From assembly GCA_032191485.1 (NCBI GenBank), contig JAVDOI010000016.1, positions 7,350,270-7,414,269 of the forward strand: 64,000 nucleotides of DNA, written 5' to 3'. The DNA comes from Leptoclinus maculatus. Taxonomy: Eukaryota > Chordata > Actinopteri > Perciformes > Stichaeidae. Position numbers and translations under genes: made by a program. Below, piece by piece: positions 25,018 through 40,228 of the stretch (positions are counted from its first letter, which is position 1; each line of letters opens with the position of its first letter). Below the pieces are notes generated by a model. That model worked only from the letters and a program-made list of their open reading frames with translations. It was not told the DNA's origin and ran no database searches.

Positions 25018-26001
25018 CAGCGTCGGAAATACACGAGGGCAAAGGGCAACACTGCCCCTAAGAAATATAATTTTGTCCCTGATATCACTAGGAGAGGAGC
25101 AAAAAATGACCCCATAATTTCCTCTAATAATAATAATTTAATGAACTTGTCAAAAAGATCGTAGCCTATATGACCCGGTCCAGTTGCCATAGAATGTTTA
25201 ACCGAACATTCTAAAACAATAAATAAATGGAGCGCTTCTTAATCAGACCTGTGACTGCGAGACTGCGGTGAAGTCAGCAGACACTCAGATCTCCGTGGTC
25301 AACTCAGCAGACACTTAAATGTTAGTGCACCTATATGCTGAAATTCACGGTAAACGCATTCAAACGGCACAGATCGGGAGCGAGCGAAGGACCTTGAAAG
25401 TTAGCGGAAAGATTAACGTGAGACAACATCCGGTTTCTTCAGACTAACGTCCGGTTTTCAGAATAAGATGCCAACAAAGTATACATATTGCATAATAGAA
25501 ATTAGATTAAATTAATTATATTCACATTAAGTATAAAACATGCTACCTGCATCTCGTGAGTTAAAGGGAAAATACCCCTGAATTGTGCGTAAAGTGTCTT
25601 TATTCTTTGATTTGAGGGTTGCTGGAAATTAATAATATCTGACAGTCAATTAAGATATTTTACTAAGCAAAAACTCTGAACTGAATTTGTACCTTCAAAT
25701 GGCACATTTTTTAAATTGAATATGAAACTGATTTATGTTTTCTGTTTGTTTTTTGTTCAAAAAATCTAAGAAAACACTTTGAATCTGTAGACTACTGCCT
25801 AATAGTCTTATTATTGCCATTTGATGACAATTGCTCATATACTGTAAGCCTAATTAAGTATATTTATTATTTCGAACAAAGGTTAAATGTTATTTCACAA
25901 GTTTCAAAAAGTGCCCCCAATTGTTTTTTAATTGCCCCCCTGGATTTCAGTCAGTGGGGGCAAAAATTGCCCCCTAAAAAATATGTAAATTTCCTACCCT
26001 G
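25018..26001. mobile_element. hAT-like non-autonomous element with 8-bp target duplication
   Basis: The ends are inverted: CAGCGTCGGAAATACAC at the left, and the right end read on the minus strand is CAGGGTAGGAAATTTAC. The octamer AAAGCATT flanks both sides exactly (25010-25017 and 26002-26009), the target-duplication length typical of hAT transposons. Near the right end is a GGGGGCAAAAATTGCCCCC palindrome. A 9-bp stem TAGAATGTT / AACATTCTA lies at about 25191-25214. The element is 984 bp with no transposase frame, so it would have to be moved in trans. It is AT-rich toward the right end. Confidence 0.85.
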
Positions 26002-28421
26002 AAAGCATTCCAAAGACTTTTGGATTTTTCATTGTTTCTTTCCTATAATCCTCCAGGCCTCATTTAGGTTCTATTCATTTTAGTACATTAAGAGAGTCAC
26101 TGACTTGAAACTGGCTAGATTTAGAAAATTCATCACAGCGAGTGTCTGTCTGCTGGCTTTCCAAATCAATTTGCACTTGCAACAATGGGATAACACGACT
26201 CTGACAATAACAAAAGCAGACACAATATTCACTGTGATTGATTGTCTATCACACACTATATTTTCAGTTCAATGGAAGTTGTTTGTCAAACCACACTTGT
26301 ATGAATAGAAACCAGATCGCCTGGAAAGAAGAAATAACACATTTTTGAAAAATGGTTGGCAGTAATGGAATGAGCAGTATCTATGATTTATAGAAAAATG
26401 TATAATATGAAAAATGATGGATGTAGTCTATTAAATTACAATAATATACAAACACACTAAATAACACACTAAATCAATAATACAGGTTTAATTTTCAAAA
26501 TGTTTCAAAAACACCAATTTGTGCGCAGAAATGTGCAATGTTTTGTCCAGTTACACAATTATAATAAGACAAAGTTGCAAGCTCTTCAAAGTAATACGAG
26601 GATTGATTGAATTTGTATTAATTCTTGCACATCATACAAATCCCCGGAGGGACTGACAAAGATATTTGCTTTCCGCCAAACCCCCCCCTCCTATTCAGCT
26701 TTTAGGGGATTTCACGTGTGAGCACTTGCTTGGACTCTCCCAAGAGAAATGGATCCTGTAAAGTAAGCCCTGACTTGAGCGCATTGTCTCCAACAAGCAC
26801 CACCAATCAATATGTTGTGTTTAGTTTCAGGATACAGACACTTAAGTGCAGAGTTGTGGACACATTTGGGGTTTGGCTCTGCCAGTCCTGGCGAATGAGG
26901 TGGGATTTCATATGCAGCCTGAGAGAAAAATGTTCCCCTTGCCATCAAATTCATATCAGATCATTTTCACATGATATCAATTGGGAGGATGCTGGCTGAA
27001 GATTAGAGAATAAGAAAGGGGTAGGAGTGAGACAAAAGAGAGAGCTGGACAGCAGTGACAACAAAATGAGGGACCCACCTCAAGGGAAGCAGGACAAAAT
27101 TGGTATTTTTATTTTGCCTACAGACTGACGCACAGTGGCCTTCTGCTAAAAAATATTCTTTTATAGCATCAAAATGTCACTGTTTCATGAAGACTGAGAC
27201 AGCATAACAGGATGCAATTCAGCATGGTGCGGCATGAAGCTGTGCAGCAGTCGACTGTAGTGAGCATCACTGCGCCACATGACAACAGCAGGAAAGCAAT
27301 AATTTGTTATTGTGGCTCAGGCTTTTGTTTGGAAAAAGCTTTAACTTTAGAGTGCAAGAATATATTTGCAAATTTCAAAATCATGGTAAAAGGTTTAACT
27401 CGGCTAACCATTGTCATGATCGATTAATCTGACAATTATTTTTCTTGATTCTTTGTTTGGTATATTAAATAACAATGGCGGTAACAATTTTCTGCAGCCC
27501 ACAGTGACGTCTTCAAATGTCTAATTTACTTTACAACTAACAGTCAAAAACCCAAAGATGTTTAGTTTACAGTGATACAAAACAGAGAAAAGCAGCAAAT
27601 CCTCACATTGGAGAAGTTGTTACTATACCTGTAGGTACTGTCTGGCATTTTTGATTAAAAAATGACTTAATGAAATAACCAATTACTAACATAGTTGGAG
27701 ATTACATTTGCTGATTGATTGAACAATTAACATTTTTTTCTTCTTCTATAGCTTCTAAACCACATCTCAAGGTCTGTCTTTTTAAAAAAGTGGACCAACA
27801 AAGATTTTTGTTGTTTCAACAGTAAAATGAATCAGTAAAAATGTATCCTCACATTAAAATATAGTCTTTTTTATTACTAGCAAATAAAATAGAAAATTAA
27901 GAAACACATTATGGCTCTAATAAATACGATAACAGATTGTGTCACACACACAAATAAGCGTATTGTTTATTCATAGGAGCACCAAACGAGTGTCGGGAAT
28001 CCTGACATAGTTTTTGGACTCGTCCTCTCTTACGGAGTGAGGTCACTGTCAGTCACTACTAACATAATCAGTCAGAGTGATTATCAGTGTGCTCTATCTT
28101 AATGATAGTGGTGGTAAAGCAGTGTCAGACGTCTCTGCGGAAACTCAGCAGAGCTCTCAGTTGCACATGCACATGAATACTTAAACATGCACTAAATTGT
28201 ACTTTTGTAATAAAAACAATGTCATAATTCACATTGAAGAGTACTTTGAGCATTTAAAGGGGGATCCAGATGAGGTGGGGGGCAGCGTGCGTTTGACAGG
28301 AAATCCTATTCAGCTCTACCCATCAAGTATACTGTAACAGTACACACACTCAACCACACACACTCATTTCACACTCATTTCTCACTTTGGGTGAGAGAGA
28401 CTGTTACTCACTCTCTCTCAA

Positions 28422-28440
28422 ACACACACACACACACACA
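28422..28440. repeat. CA microsatellite
   Basis: About nine CA units, preceded by CTCTCTCTCAA. Confidence 0.9.
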
Positions 28441-30483
28441 GCAAATGTTATGTAGTGCAGTCAGATTTTACAAGTATTTATTTTCATGATGCTCAATGTC
28501 CTAATATGGGTTGGCCATCTTTTACACTGGCACGCCATCCCTGTCATACTCACATGTAATTTTGAGAATTAGGCTCCAGCTGTTCCAACGCATAGTGGTC
28601 TGTTGGCGTGGGGAAAACAAATGGCTCGGAAAATGCTCGTAATAAATTGACTGGAAACTAAATGAGAGCGTTTGCATGGCAAGCTATAGTTTTTTTTGCC
28701 ACCAAACAAGTCAAAATGGACTTTGTTTTCTATATATTTTAACAATTTCAAACGAATACAAAAGCTTTATTTGTGTCTTATAGTATTATCGTTGTCATCC
28801 TGAAGGTCACTCCATGAATGCACAATTGGGTGAAAATGATCCCTATTAATTGTAAAGTATCCTATTACTGGAATTATTACAGACAATATGAATGAGAATT
28901 ATTTAATTCATTATATCAGGACATAGTGTTCTTTCCTATATTTTGACAATGTATTGCAGTCACTCCCAAAGGAGGGTACGTGTTCCCCAGTGGGTTCCTC
29001 TGCAGCCAAAGTGACTCAACCCAATTACAATTGACCAAAAAGATATATCCACATATCTGTGTTTAGAAGGAAAATAATCACAAAAATAACGTTATAAATT
29101 GGTGCGATGCTAATATATATTTTCAGCCACAATAATCAAAAAAACTGTTATAATAGAACCCCTCAGTTGTGACCATACAGTAACACCACATAGTGCAATT
29201 GAGAATGCATTAAAGTAGTTACCAAGTGTGCAAAGAAGTCTAAATAAATAGCAGAATGATTGAAACTACCGGCTTCTGCCACTCAAACTTGACCAAAGCT
29301 ACTGAAAAGGGGGAAAAAGAGACTGAGCCTAAACATCAACATTTCCAGGATCACCACGTCTTGCCGAAAGATCAAATTTTACATAATTACCAGTATTAAA
29401 AAAAAACATCCCGTTTAAAATATATTTACTGGTGGTCGATGAAAGGTTACATCAGACTTGAATGGTTGGGAGTCGCTGATGTACTGGTTCTAATGTATAA
29501 ATGTATTAGATGCATATTAATGCCAACCAGTCCATGCATAAACATTATATACTGTGCTTCAGAGATTCATCTCCAGTCGACATTTCCTTTGTCTTATGAT
29601 TGCTTTTATTTGACATTTATTTTCTCCGATCTGTATAGTTGGCAGCCATCCAAGCCATGACTGAAAGATTAAGGGCTTTATGTTTATGAGGGTACATGTT
29701 AAGTAGTGGGACTTTGCAACATGCAGCCTTGACTCATGAATATAGAGCCCGAAAAGCTGTACTGCCAGTCGTTTAAGGCCTGTTTACATATCGTCTTTAT
29801 CTTTGTCTCACAGCTTGATCTGAAATAACCACCACCTGGTAACAGTGCATTAGCTGGTGGTGGCTCGTAATGTGTTAAAAATGACGTGGAATGGAAAGTC
29901 AACTATCCTTTGTCGGGGGTGGACACACCAATTGTCTGGTTCAACAGAAATGTGTTATAATCAAAGTTGGCGTCGGGAGGTGGTCGGGGTGGATGGATGG
30001 GTCAAACACGGGACTTTCACCCAGTAACCAGATTTAAAGCTGTTACAGGGAACTTTCATTTCGTGTAGATTTTGGCTGCCCCCTGTGGACAAAGTGTGTT
30101 TCCAAGCAACAGAGTCCCTTTGGAAAACCTCTACTTTAACAGCAACAGGGTCTAACCATCCGCTCAGTCCTGGTTCTGGTTCTTCTACGCCTCCCTTCCC
30201 TCCAGTGGGCCCAGCAATACGGTCTCAGCTCTCCTCCTCCCGCTGGAGTCCCAACTGCATGTTGACTGCGGCAGCAAAGCCGGATCTAGGTCTGTCCACA
30301 GCAGGCTGGTCGCTGCCAGAGGCCCCGTTGGAGTCTGAGCTGAGATCATGTTGTTTATCCCCCACTGCATTCATTGCTGTGATCTTTACCTACTGAATGT
30401 TTGGAGCTTTTGTAAGCACCCTCAAACACCTTCTAGACAGCACCTGACAGCTAGCACAGGCCCAGTGCTTGGGCATCAGTATC

Positions 30484-30512
<29 letters not shown>
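30484..30512. repeat. CA microsatellite
   Basis: About fourteen uninterrupted CA units. Confidence 0.95.
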
Positions 30513-30515
<3 letters not shown>

Positions 30516-32958
30516 TTATCATGGTATCACAGAAAGAAAATTAAACCTCAGCAGCAGCATTGTCCTGGAGACTTCTGGAGAATGGCCCTTGTGACAGAGT
30601 GATAGCTCAGCTGTTTAAACCCCTTCCTTCCGCTGGGGATTGAGCAAACAGTCGTCTTTCTAATCAATCTAAGAGAGGAACATGTGCATGCCCAGTGTGT
30701 GTAAATGTGTGAGCGTGTGTGTAGTAGGCTACGTCTGCTCAGTCTCAGGAATCACCCTGTTCCCAGTGAACCTTGTTTTGGCAGAACTAGATAAGTAGCA
30801 GGTATGACTCCTTGGAGAACCAGGCACCAAGTTATTAAACATTATGACTGGTGGAGAATGGCGGCCTTTGCTGGGGACTCTGTTGTGTTTATAGAATAAA
30901 GCATGCTGATTGTATGGCTGTCAGTGTGCCATCTTAGTCTCGTGCACTTGAACTCTCACAGTACAGCATTGCATACTATTAAGAAAACAACGTTTCTGCA
31001 CTTAACCATTTCCACATGACTTGATAATGTGAGATTGCCTCCAGCCTTTCTTTGACCCAGCAGTATGATCAGTACATCAGTACCTGGTCATGGCCTCCTC
31101 TCACTCTTGGGGACTCCTCTCATGTTGAATCTGGCTCAGAATACCAAGCACCGGCTGTTTGCCTCCCCGGGCAGAAAAAAACAGCAGCCTTTTTATACGA
31201 TTTGTTTACAGTATGATTAAAATAAAGTGAGTGCAGAATATAAAAGCACCCTCCAAACAAAAAGCATTATTTATGTGCTTTTTGAAACCCAGAAGGAGCA
31301 CTTTCACTTTGCACTTGAAATATGCCGATAAATTCAGCTGAATATTAGAACGACGACATCGCTATGTGTCCTCCACAGTGATAAAGGTTTTGCATGTCAA
31401 CAAACGGAAATATGTTGGAGCAAGTGTTGTCTTACATTCATTCTAGTAATTAGCAACCGTTAGCAGCTACGTAACCCACATTCAACATTCAAGCGAACAG
31501 CATTAGCTGATGATATAATACAAGCATAAGCATGAGTTTGCTGAAACGCTTTGCAGCCGTTTGCCTCTTTTTTTTCCTGTTCCTGCAGAACATTTATAAG
31601 CTGAGTATACGCTGTCTGTATTTAATCAGCTGGACATGTTTTCTAGCAGAATGAAGCATAAATGCAGCCTGGCGGGCAGCCTCATTCTAGCTATCTGTAT
31701 CTACGAGTAGCCAGCTACGTTATTCGGTGCTGCTAAAAAAATATATAGATAAAAGAAATTAGTGACAGTACCGGCAGAATACCACAGTAAGTGTTTCTAG
31801 CAATCCAAAATATTAGTGTCAGGTTGTGTAGTAATCTTTTTTAAATGTGAGGCTTTTTGATACATTCCAGTTACAAATAGATGAAAAAATAAATGTCAAA
31901 TGTAGAAAAACCTGGAGAACGCTTGCTGCCTTATATCGCATCATTTATTGTTTTTATTTCATTTCAGATTTTTATATGTAATATAAAAACTCACATAAGA
32001 CACATTTGTAATTTGCCAGCTTCTGTCCAGCTTTGCTTATTTTCATTCAATCGTAGAGATAAGGTTGGAAAAAAGTGGAATATTCCTTCAAAATTCTAGA
32101 TTGATTGTTATTGATGTACAATAACGCTAGTGCTATGTAGCTATAATTCATAAAGGTGTGTATGTATATATACAAGTCCAGTCCCACTATGTATTAAGTG
32201 AGAGAAGAGCCACATTTGCTGAAGATGGTACACATTGTACTGTTGAGACAATTGACAGATATAGATATTAAGAAAGTAATATACTGGATATTTAAGTATG
32301 CTAAGAGTATTAATTGCATATAATTAATATCTTGGAGATTCAAAACCACTGCAGCTCTTAAGATAAATTACAATACTCTTTGTTGTGAACCAAAGGTGGT
32401 TGTGTGTGGAACCTGAGCACCATTATAAGATAAAACACGCAAATATGAGATTACACGTCGGCATTCAGACAAGCAATTAGACAAACGAAGAACATAGGAA
32501 ATACTAATGACTCACAAATTGGCATCTCGTTTGCGCCGACTGACATGTCTGTAATTTTGCTCAGATATTTTGTTGCAAAAGTTGAGACACAATCGTTCTG
32601 TCTCCATCACCCCGTGCAGATGTATGCAGAGCTTCAGGAGTGATATATTGCCGTATGATGAAGGGTTTCATTGGTAAAACAAATGAAATGCAGAAACGGG
32701 GACAGAGAGAAGAAGACAGAAAGAATGGCGTCGGTAGATAGAATTCCAGTGGGACAGAGCGGGAGAAGAATCTTCTCTGTTTCCAGGGCTGCCATGGTAA
32801 CACTGTTGCCACAGTGCAGCAAGAAATGCGGTGGTAACATTGTGATGGTGGCGGGGAAGCCCCCACCCAGCTGTTTGAAGTCAAGGTTGTTCCTGCCATT
32901 AACTTGACAATGTGGCATCTTAATTTGTGTGTAAGTGCCTGTGTTAAATGTTGTTATA

Positions 32959-32962
32959 GTGT

Positions 32963-33023
<61 letters not shown>
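32959..33023. repeat. TG microsatellite
   Basis: About 65 bases of GT units with one GA interruption near the left end. Confidence 0.95.
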
Positions 33024-33025
<2 letters not shown>

Positions 33026-34968
33026 TCTAGAGGGCCCCTGCTGCTGCTGTTGTCATGATACTCGGTTGGAGCACAGGTGTGATCCCGGAGCTGTAGGCTC
33101 TTCAGGGGTTTTAGACTGCTTGAAAGGTTAAAACACCAGTCAGTCAGTCAAAAAAAAAAAACAACGCTCCACGGGTGTAGCTTTAAGCAACTGCTTTTTC
33201 TTGTTTTATGTGACAATATGGACAGGCTCAAAGTAAGAACATACAGTTTGCTTCCTGGTAATATCAGGGTAACTGAGGACATCTCTCTGCGCTCAAACTT
33301 TATTTTGTTGTTGTTTTTCTTCCTGTTTTACAAGCTGTTAGTCGCTGGTGATAGTTATAGCCCAGTATCACGGAGGGAACGTGGCTCAGGGAACTTTGTT
33401 GAGCTGCTGCTCTTAGCAGTACTGTGAATCAGGAGCTACTTGTCTGGAATCTTCTACTGCTTCAAGAGCGACCTTGTGTATTATTCAAGCGCTAGGATTG
33501 GCCAGTGCTCAATGCTCGCAGAGGTACCGAACTTGATTGGTTCAGGTCCTATTCCTTGACCACTTTTCCTTGGCTATCCTGACCCTAACTACTCAAGGTC
33601 AATGCCTAATGTTAATCAATTATCTCTGCATCAACTATCTAACTAGGGCAGGTCTTGCTAAGAATTGCAGTGGGATTCATAATTACTCCCATATGCCAAG
33701 CAAGTAGGAGAACTAGTGGTACACAACGATTCTTTTTTTCAGGTGATTATCCATTAAAGAAAACATAGTTATTGATATCTTCAATTTCTGCCAGTAGATC
33801 CCCCTAAATGCTTCACACTGTTCCTTAAATGCATCTCAGGCCGATTGAATAGCAATCTGATCTTAAAAAAGCTAAATGTTAATTCATGAAAGAGGAATTC
33901 AAGATGGACTAAAATTGGTTTGCTCGAATCACCTCCCAAGACGCACTCGAGCCAGATGTTTAAAAGGTGTAATGGTCTTTAGGCTTCCGGTGTTTCTGAC
34001 CCAGGATTAGAAGCGGATTTGTAGGAAAAGATGAATTGCAATCAGATTCGTGATCTGGCCAACGGAGGCGCATATATGTGTGATTGTGAATGGAAGTGCC
34101 TTAAATCTCATCTGGATTTGATCCAGATACAAGACACTTGAAATGGTAAGTGTTAACGGGCTCTCGGATACATAATAGTGATCTTTGGAAGATGTTGCTT
34201 GAGAGGAACATGAAAGGTAATCCTCCATAGACGGAACTGGGGCATGTGTGACTAACACCTTTGGCTGTTTAATGGACTTATTGATCGTAGGAACTTGTTG
34301 ATTCATCTGTGGAAAAGGAATTCTGCTAGCGAGCTGTTTCCCACACAATGTAGAAAATGTAGCCTTAAGAATGAAAGTGAAACAGTGTGAAACAAGATGC
34401 TTGTTACAGATTTAAATGTGGCGTTTTGTTTGATTTTCCCAGTGCAAAGATCAGATAGGTCTAGGATACAAAAAATGTTCCAATTAGTAACTATTTGTTG
34501 AGCAAATCTGGGAGAGAAGGTGGGACTAACCTTTCCCCTTTAGAAGGTTTGATTGTCGTTTGTTACCTGAAAAGCACAATCATACCAGAACAAGCTGTAT
34601 GGCTCGCACTGATTGCAAGGGCAGAATACATGAACATGTATTAATCAGAGCACTCGCGTAAGAACGTAGCACTGTCAGAGTGCTAGATATATTTAGAATT
34701 TCTTATCGAATCTCTGAAATCAGCTGGGGGAGGCGTATAGAAACAGCTGTGCAAACAGTGCATATTACAGCTGTCTGAGGCTTGATTCTCCGTCTCCTGT
34801 TGACTGTCCCTTCACTTCCCTGTTGTTTCCCCTCTGTCTGTGGATTACTACAGTGAGGAAGTGGAATTAGGACCAAAAGTTGTTCTGACAACCATGAAAA
34901 GCAAGCAGCTGTACCTCTTTGTCCAATGATCTTCGCTCAGATTCAGTGCTACAGACAGCGCAGCAACT

Positions 34969-35000
34969 ACACACACACACACACTCACACACACACACAT
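34969..35000. repeat. CA microsatellite
   Basis: CA units broken once by CTCA. Confidence 0.95.
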
Positions 35001-38000
35001 TATTCTGAAACAGTTAAGCGATAGTCACATATATCTCAGCCAATGATGTTATTTTGCTATTTTTCTGTAGATACAGCTTAAACAGTGGGGGATCAATTCG
35101 CAAGGGAAAGAAGGGTTTTCAATGGTCGACTATAGGCAAGACTTGAGCAATCAGATTTGACTCTGTAACTTCTCAGTCAGGAATATCTCTAAAAAGGGAA
35201 AAAAATTATAAACTAGCTTTTACGTGCTATCTTGCCCACAATATTTCCTTTCCCACCTGCTTTCGTCACAATTTCATCAAGTAAATTGTGTCTTGGCAAT
35301 TCTGGTCTAAGGCAGTGAAGAGGCCCTGATGTTTGGGACCATAGCAATACAATTAAAGTAACTGACAGAGAGGCAATGCAATTTCTATTTGCTGACCTCC
35401 ATCCTCCCAAAACCAAGCTTAATTTCATGCCTTGTGAGAAGTGGATGATGGTGAACAAGATGTGCTATTTTCTATCTTTTATTTACAATATATCCTCTGC
35501 CCTATTTATATATATAGGTGCTAGTGCTTCGCAGCAAGCTAAACACACATAGAGGCTGAAGACAGATAATGTATTGTAAGTGCAGATAGTGCAGGGGAAA
35601 CCAATTAAGTATGTTGTTTTGTTGCCACATTCGGTATAAAGATTCTCCAGATATATCCATCAAGAATGTTTACTTATTATGTTGATAAAATATAATTCAG
35701 ATGGCATTACGTGACTCTAAAAACACATTTGCAGTTGCAAATGTTTTATATACAAACACAATTTCTGGGAGACAGGGTTGCAGGAAGAAACAAAGCATCA
35801 CCATGGAAAGGAGAACTATAAGCTAACAAGATGCTATAGGAAATTAAGTACAAATGATGGTCCAACAATGGCATTTAGAGGATTAAAAGATACCGATCAA
35901 TATTTGCTTGGTCGCAGGTCTAACAAAACGGTGGATGTACCAATCATAAACTGCTTTAGGCTGTTCTGGTACTGGTTGCTACTAGCAACAGACTGTTAAA
36001 CTGAAACTAACTGTTGGTGGCAGAATGATAACATTTTATATGTGTTGACCAGTAGGTTGGACATAGTGTGCAAAGGATAAGGACAAATATCAAAGGGTGC
36101 ATAATATACTAATGTGTGCGCTTGAAGTTGAAATGTATAAAGTAAGATGTTATATTTCAAACATGGCAGAATTGTTCTTTTTAATCACACAAGATCACTG
36201 AACAAGAGGAAGCCATCTGTAATATCTGGGCCACACATTAGTTTGATTAATATTTGCATGGTTTTGCATCTTTTCCTCCGATAATGAACAGTTTCTCAGT
36301 TTCAGAACCTGAGCTGAATCTAGGACTCCTGCAGAGTAAAGAGTCTCTTGTCAGAATAATTGCTGCCTCATAAAACAAAAAACTAAAAAAGATCAAGAGT
36401 GGCAGACAAACATATACAACGAGTCTGCGCACCCATGCTGGCATGCAGTCACTCACTCACACACAGTCGCAGAAACATATATTCATCATGTTCTGTCAAA
36501 GCAGTGGGGGGAATTATGACTCCGGCTTCGCTCTGTATTTTTGGGTGCGGAGATCTGATGCCTTTGCCTTAACAGGTTTCAAAACATCAGCTTTGAGTGA
36601 CAGAAAGCCTGATGAAATGCAACAATGACACATTATTTCTTCTTGTTGACAGAAACTGAAACATGAACTCACAAGTTTGATGTCATTTTAGTGTAGACAC
36701 TATGGTTAAGTCATTCAGTAGGGTATTATCTTCAGATATTAGACAGATGGTTTAGTATTTGTCCTCAAGGAGGACATTATTTTCCACAGTAGGTGCATAC
36801 ATAGCACAAACAAGTAAGACATACAGATTTAAACTAATTTATACAAAAAGACAAAGACAAGGATTAGCAATACACACTAATGTCTGGATGTCTTGTGACT
36901 TAAGAGGATGTTACTTTTTTTAAAGTTTGGACCGATGTAGGGACAATTGGACAATGCGCCTCATTCACTAATTTGTTCTTATAATAAGCACACACCAAAA
37001 TTACCATCGGAATACAGAACACACGTGCACTGTCCACCGTGCGCATGTTAGTGAATCACAATCATTCTAAAATGACAGGCACATGTCTGCTATTTTCAAT
37101 CAGCATACTGCCACGCCCCCAAGGAAATACATATTTGACTGTCTGAAAAATCAATAATTTGACAAATTTCAGTGTGGAGTTTGAGTAGTCCACAGAACCG
37201 GAAATATAGAGACATATGTAATCTGCTGTAACCTGATACAACCTGCACCAGGGCCTAAAAATAGCCTACATGTTGATGAATAGCAAACACACTTAATTTC
37301 CTCCGTTTGATTTTCTACAGCCGGGCAGACTGAAACTTATCAGGTTATTCCAACTGATTTCCTCTGTGGCAAATAGTTTCTGGTAGCTTGTATATGACGA
37401 TGACGACAACAAACAATTAAAATTGATCTTACAAACCGACGACGAAGCAACTCATGCTGAAAGGTAATGTTTTATTGGAGTGCCGTGGTTGTTCCTCCTC
37501 CTTTTGAAGTCATCAGCTCAGGTAGCAGTACTTCGATCATAACATCACGAATTTAAATCTAAGTAGGAAGAACAAAAGATTAATTCCTGTTAATGGAAAT
37601 TTTTTTTAACAAAAGACAGGAGCCTGTTGAAAAATGATTGGGATAGTTAAAGGCTTTTAGAAAGAACAACATGTTAACAGTTTGCTTCATTTTTCTTTAA
37701 TATAACACACTGTTCTTTTGTTCAAATTCACTTTGGTCTTTTCTTTTCTACCGTTCATGAATTACTCCTCAAAGAGAAATTCCACTTTTCTTCTTGGTCC
37801 CCCTCCTCCTTTCCCCGTCTCTATTTCTAGACTTCAGATACTTCTAATGAAAACAATTTAAATACATGGTATTTCACTATCACGGTTTTGGCATTGTATT
37901 GTTTAGCCATTTCACTAATTTATCCCCATAATTACAATACTCGTCCACAAATATTATGTGTTTACATATTATATTTAAAATATATTACATTACACAACAT

Positions 38001-40228
38001 TTTGTTATTTAATTTTATTCCCTATAGCCTGTTTTTCCCATCCTTTAGAGGTTTATAATCCGTTCACTCTGCACCACACATAACATTCTCCTATGTTCAT
38101 TCTCCTCTTATGTATGTCAATACTACTCAAGTCCATTAACTATGACTCAAAAGGTTGGATTGAACTCATCTCATTGTACTATAAAATATAATCACTGCTC
38201 TACAGTACTTTCCAATTCAACCCATACATTCCTCATAAAATGTGTTTTTGCTGTGGTATTGAGCAAAGCCTTCCTGTTTACATGTTTCCCTTACATTGTT
38301 GACAGTATGTAAATGTCTTTCCTTCTGCTTATTTGAAATGTTAGCAGTGAACTTCAAGCAACAACACTGTTTTTAAAATAGCACAAGGTAATGACAATGT
38401 CACCCATCATGAATGATTGTCTACAAAGACAGCACATCCCTTCTCGAGACGCTTCTCCTTGAGTGACTTTAGTAGATGCTATTACATAGCAGTATGATGA
38501 CAGTATGATGAGGTCAACTCAATTCAACTTTTCAACAATAATGCTTTTTCTATACATAAGATTACAAGCTGGCAATAAGAAATATTTACTGCTTTGCTTC
38601 AGATATGAGTTAAATCACAGAGCTAACTTTAGATGGATGAACAGGATTCGTATTCAGTCCGACACCAAAACTCCAGTCTTCTAAATGCGTGCATGTTTAT
38701 GATGAACTTCCAAACAAGATAGGCTGTAATTGATGAATAAAGGTTGAGAGTGAGGTTTGTTAATGTTACCAGAGACGAGCCAAAAGCATTTTAGATATAC
38801 TCCTATTCAATCAGCCTTTTTGACACAAAGTTTCCAACCAAAATGTATACCGTCTGTGCTCACTATTAGATTTATACATTAACTGCATTTAGATATTATG
38901 AATCCCACACATCTAGGTGTCTTTTTCATTTTTAATGGTGGACATGGTTAAACATGGTTTTGAAATTAAACACATTTTTATGTCACTGCAGCTGAAAACC
39001 CAGAATGTAACAACAATGAAATCTGTTATTCTCTAAAACAAAAGATGGGTTTTCATCTATACAACATAGCGTGAGCGTGGTGAGTGGCATGTCCTTCAGC
39101 TCAATATTTCTCAAACAGCTGCTGCTCCAAGTCCATGGACTCCTGTCTCCCACATGGGAGCATTGGTAGAACTGGCAGCTGGAGACGGCATCTGATTAAG
39201 CCGGCTAGTTTTCCATTTTGGGATCCACTGAGATGTACTGTAAATGCTGTCATAAGAGCACGCAACACCACCCTACCTACAGACATGCAATGCTCCAGAT
39301 AACAATGAGGAATCTGTATTTCCTACACTGTCTTGTTTAAGCCTCAGTATTGATAATAATTAGATCCGTAATTATGAGGAGAATTCCTCTAATGTTTTTC
39401 TTTTTCGTTAGGCTGTATGACACTGGCTGTATGACCTGTCCTGCTTTCTCACGCTCTAAAGAGCTCAGATGTAATCAAACTTGGCTGATATTATTAATGA
39501 CTTAGGGGGAAAAGAGATTAGACTCTTCCACCCTGCCGCCATGACAGCATCGCTCTCTTAACGCTTTCCAAAACAAGACATGTGGGAGGCCTCGAAGGAG
39601 TAGAGTTCACGTGACTGTGATTTTAAGTGTGTGTGTGTGTGTCTCTGAGTCAGTGAGAGGAAGATGGTTGATTTTCAAATTTTCTTAGACATTACTAGGA
39701 AGTAAAGAGGGAGAAAGTTTAGGAAAAAATGTTAATTAGAGAAATAAAGTTGCAGGAGGAGTCAAGTCACAGATTTGACAGAAAGGTTTTTAGAGTAACG
39801 GTGAAAACCAATTCAAATGCTCACAAACCCAAACATTAAAACAATATTCCAGGGTGAAAATTCTTATGGTGGTTGCTCCCACTAATTAGTTTGGAGACAC
39901 CACTCTCCACGTGTCTCAGAGCTGTGTGTACCCCCAATTTAAAAATCTACAAGTGCTAAAATGATATTTCACAGCCGAGCACATCCTAATAACCAACATG
40001 GCACCAAAGACACATGTTGATTAACATTTCCAAGGTTTTCTAATAAATGTTCTTTTACATGTGACAATGATATTGTAAAAGTGTGAGAACACAATGAACA
40101 GAAATCACAACTTAAAACTTTGCTGTTAATAACATACAGTATTGTGTCAAGATACATGTCATTATCTGTCTTCTACTTTAGTGTAAACACAGTGATGTAC
40201 ATTGAGCAGTGCATTACACTGTGTTTAT

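Noticed and set aside
36958..37054. Possible Harbinger-like MITE (TTCACTAA facing TTAGTGAA)
   Set aside because: The inverted match is only about 8 bases and no target duplication is visible.
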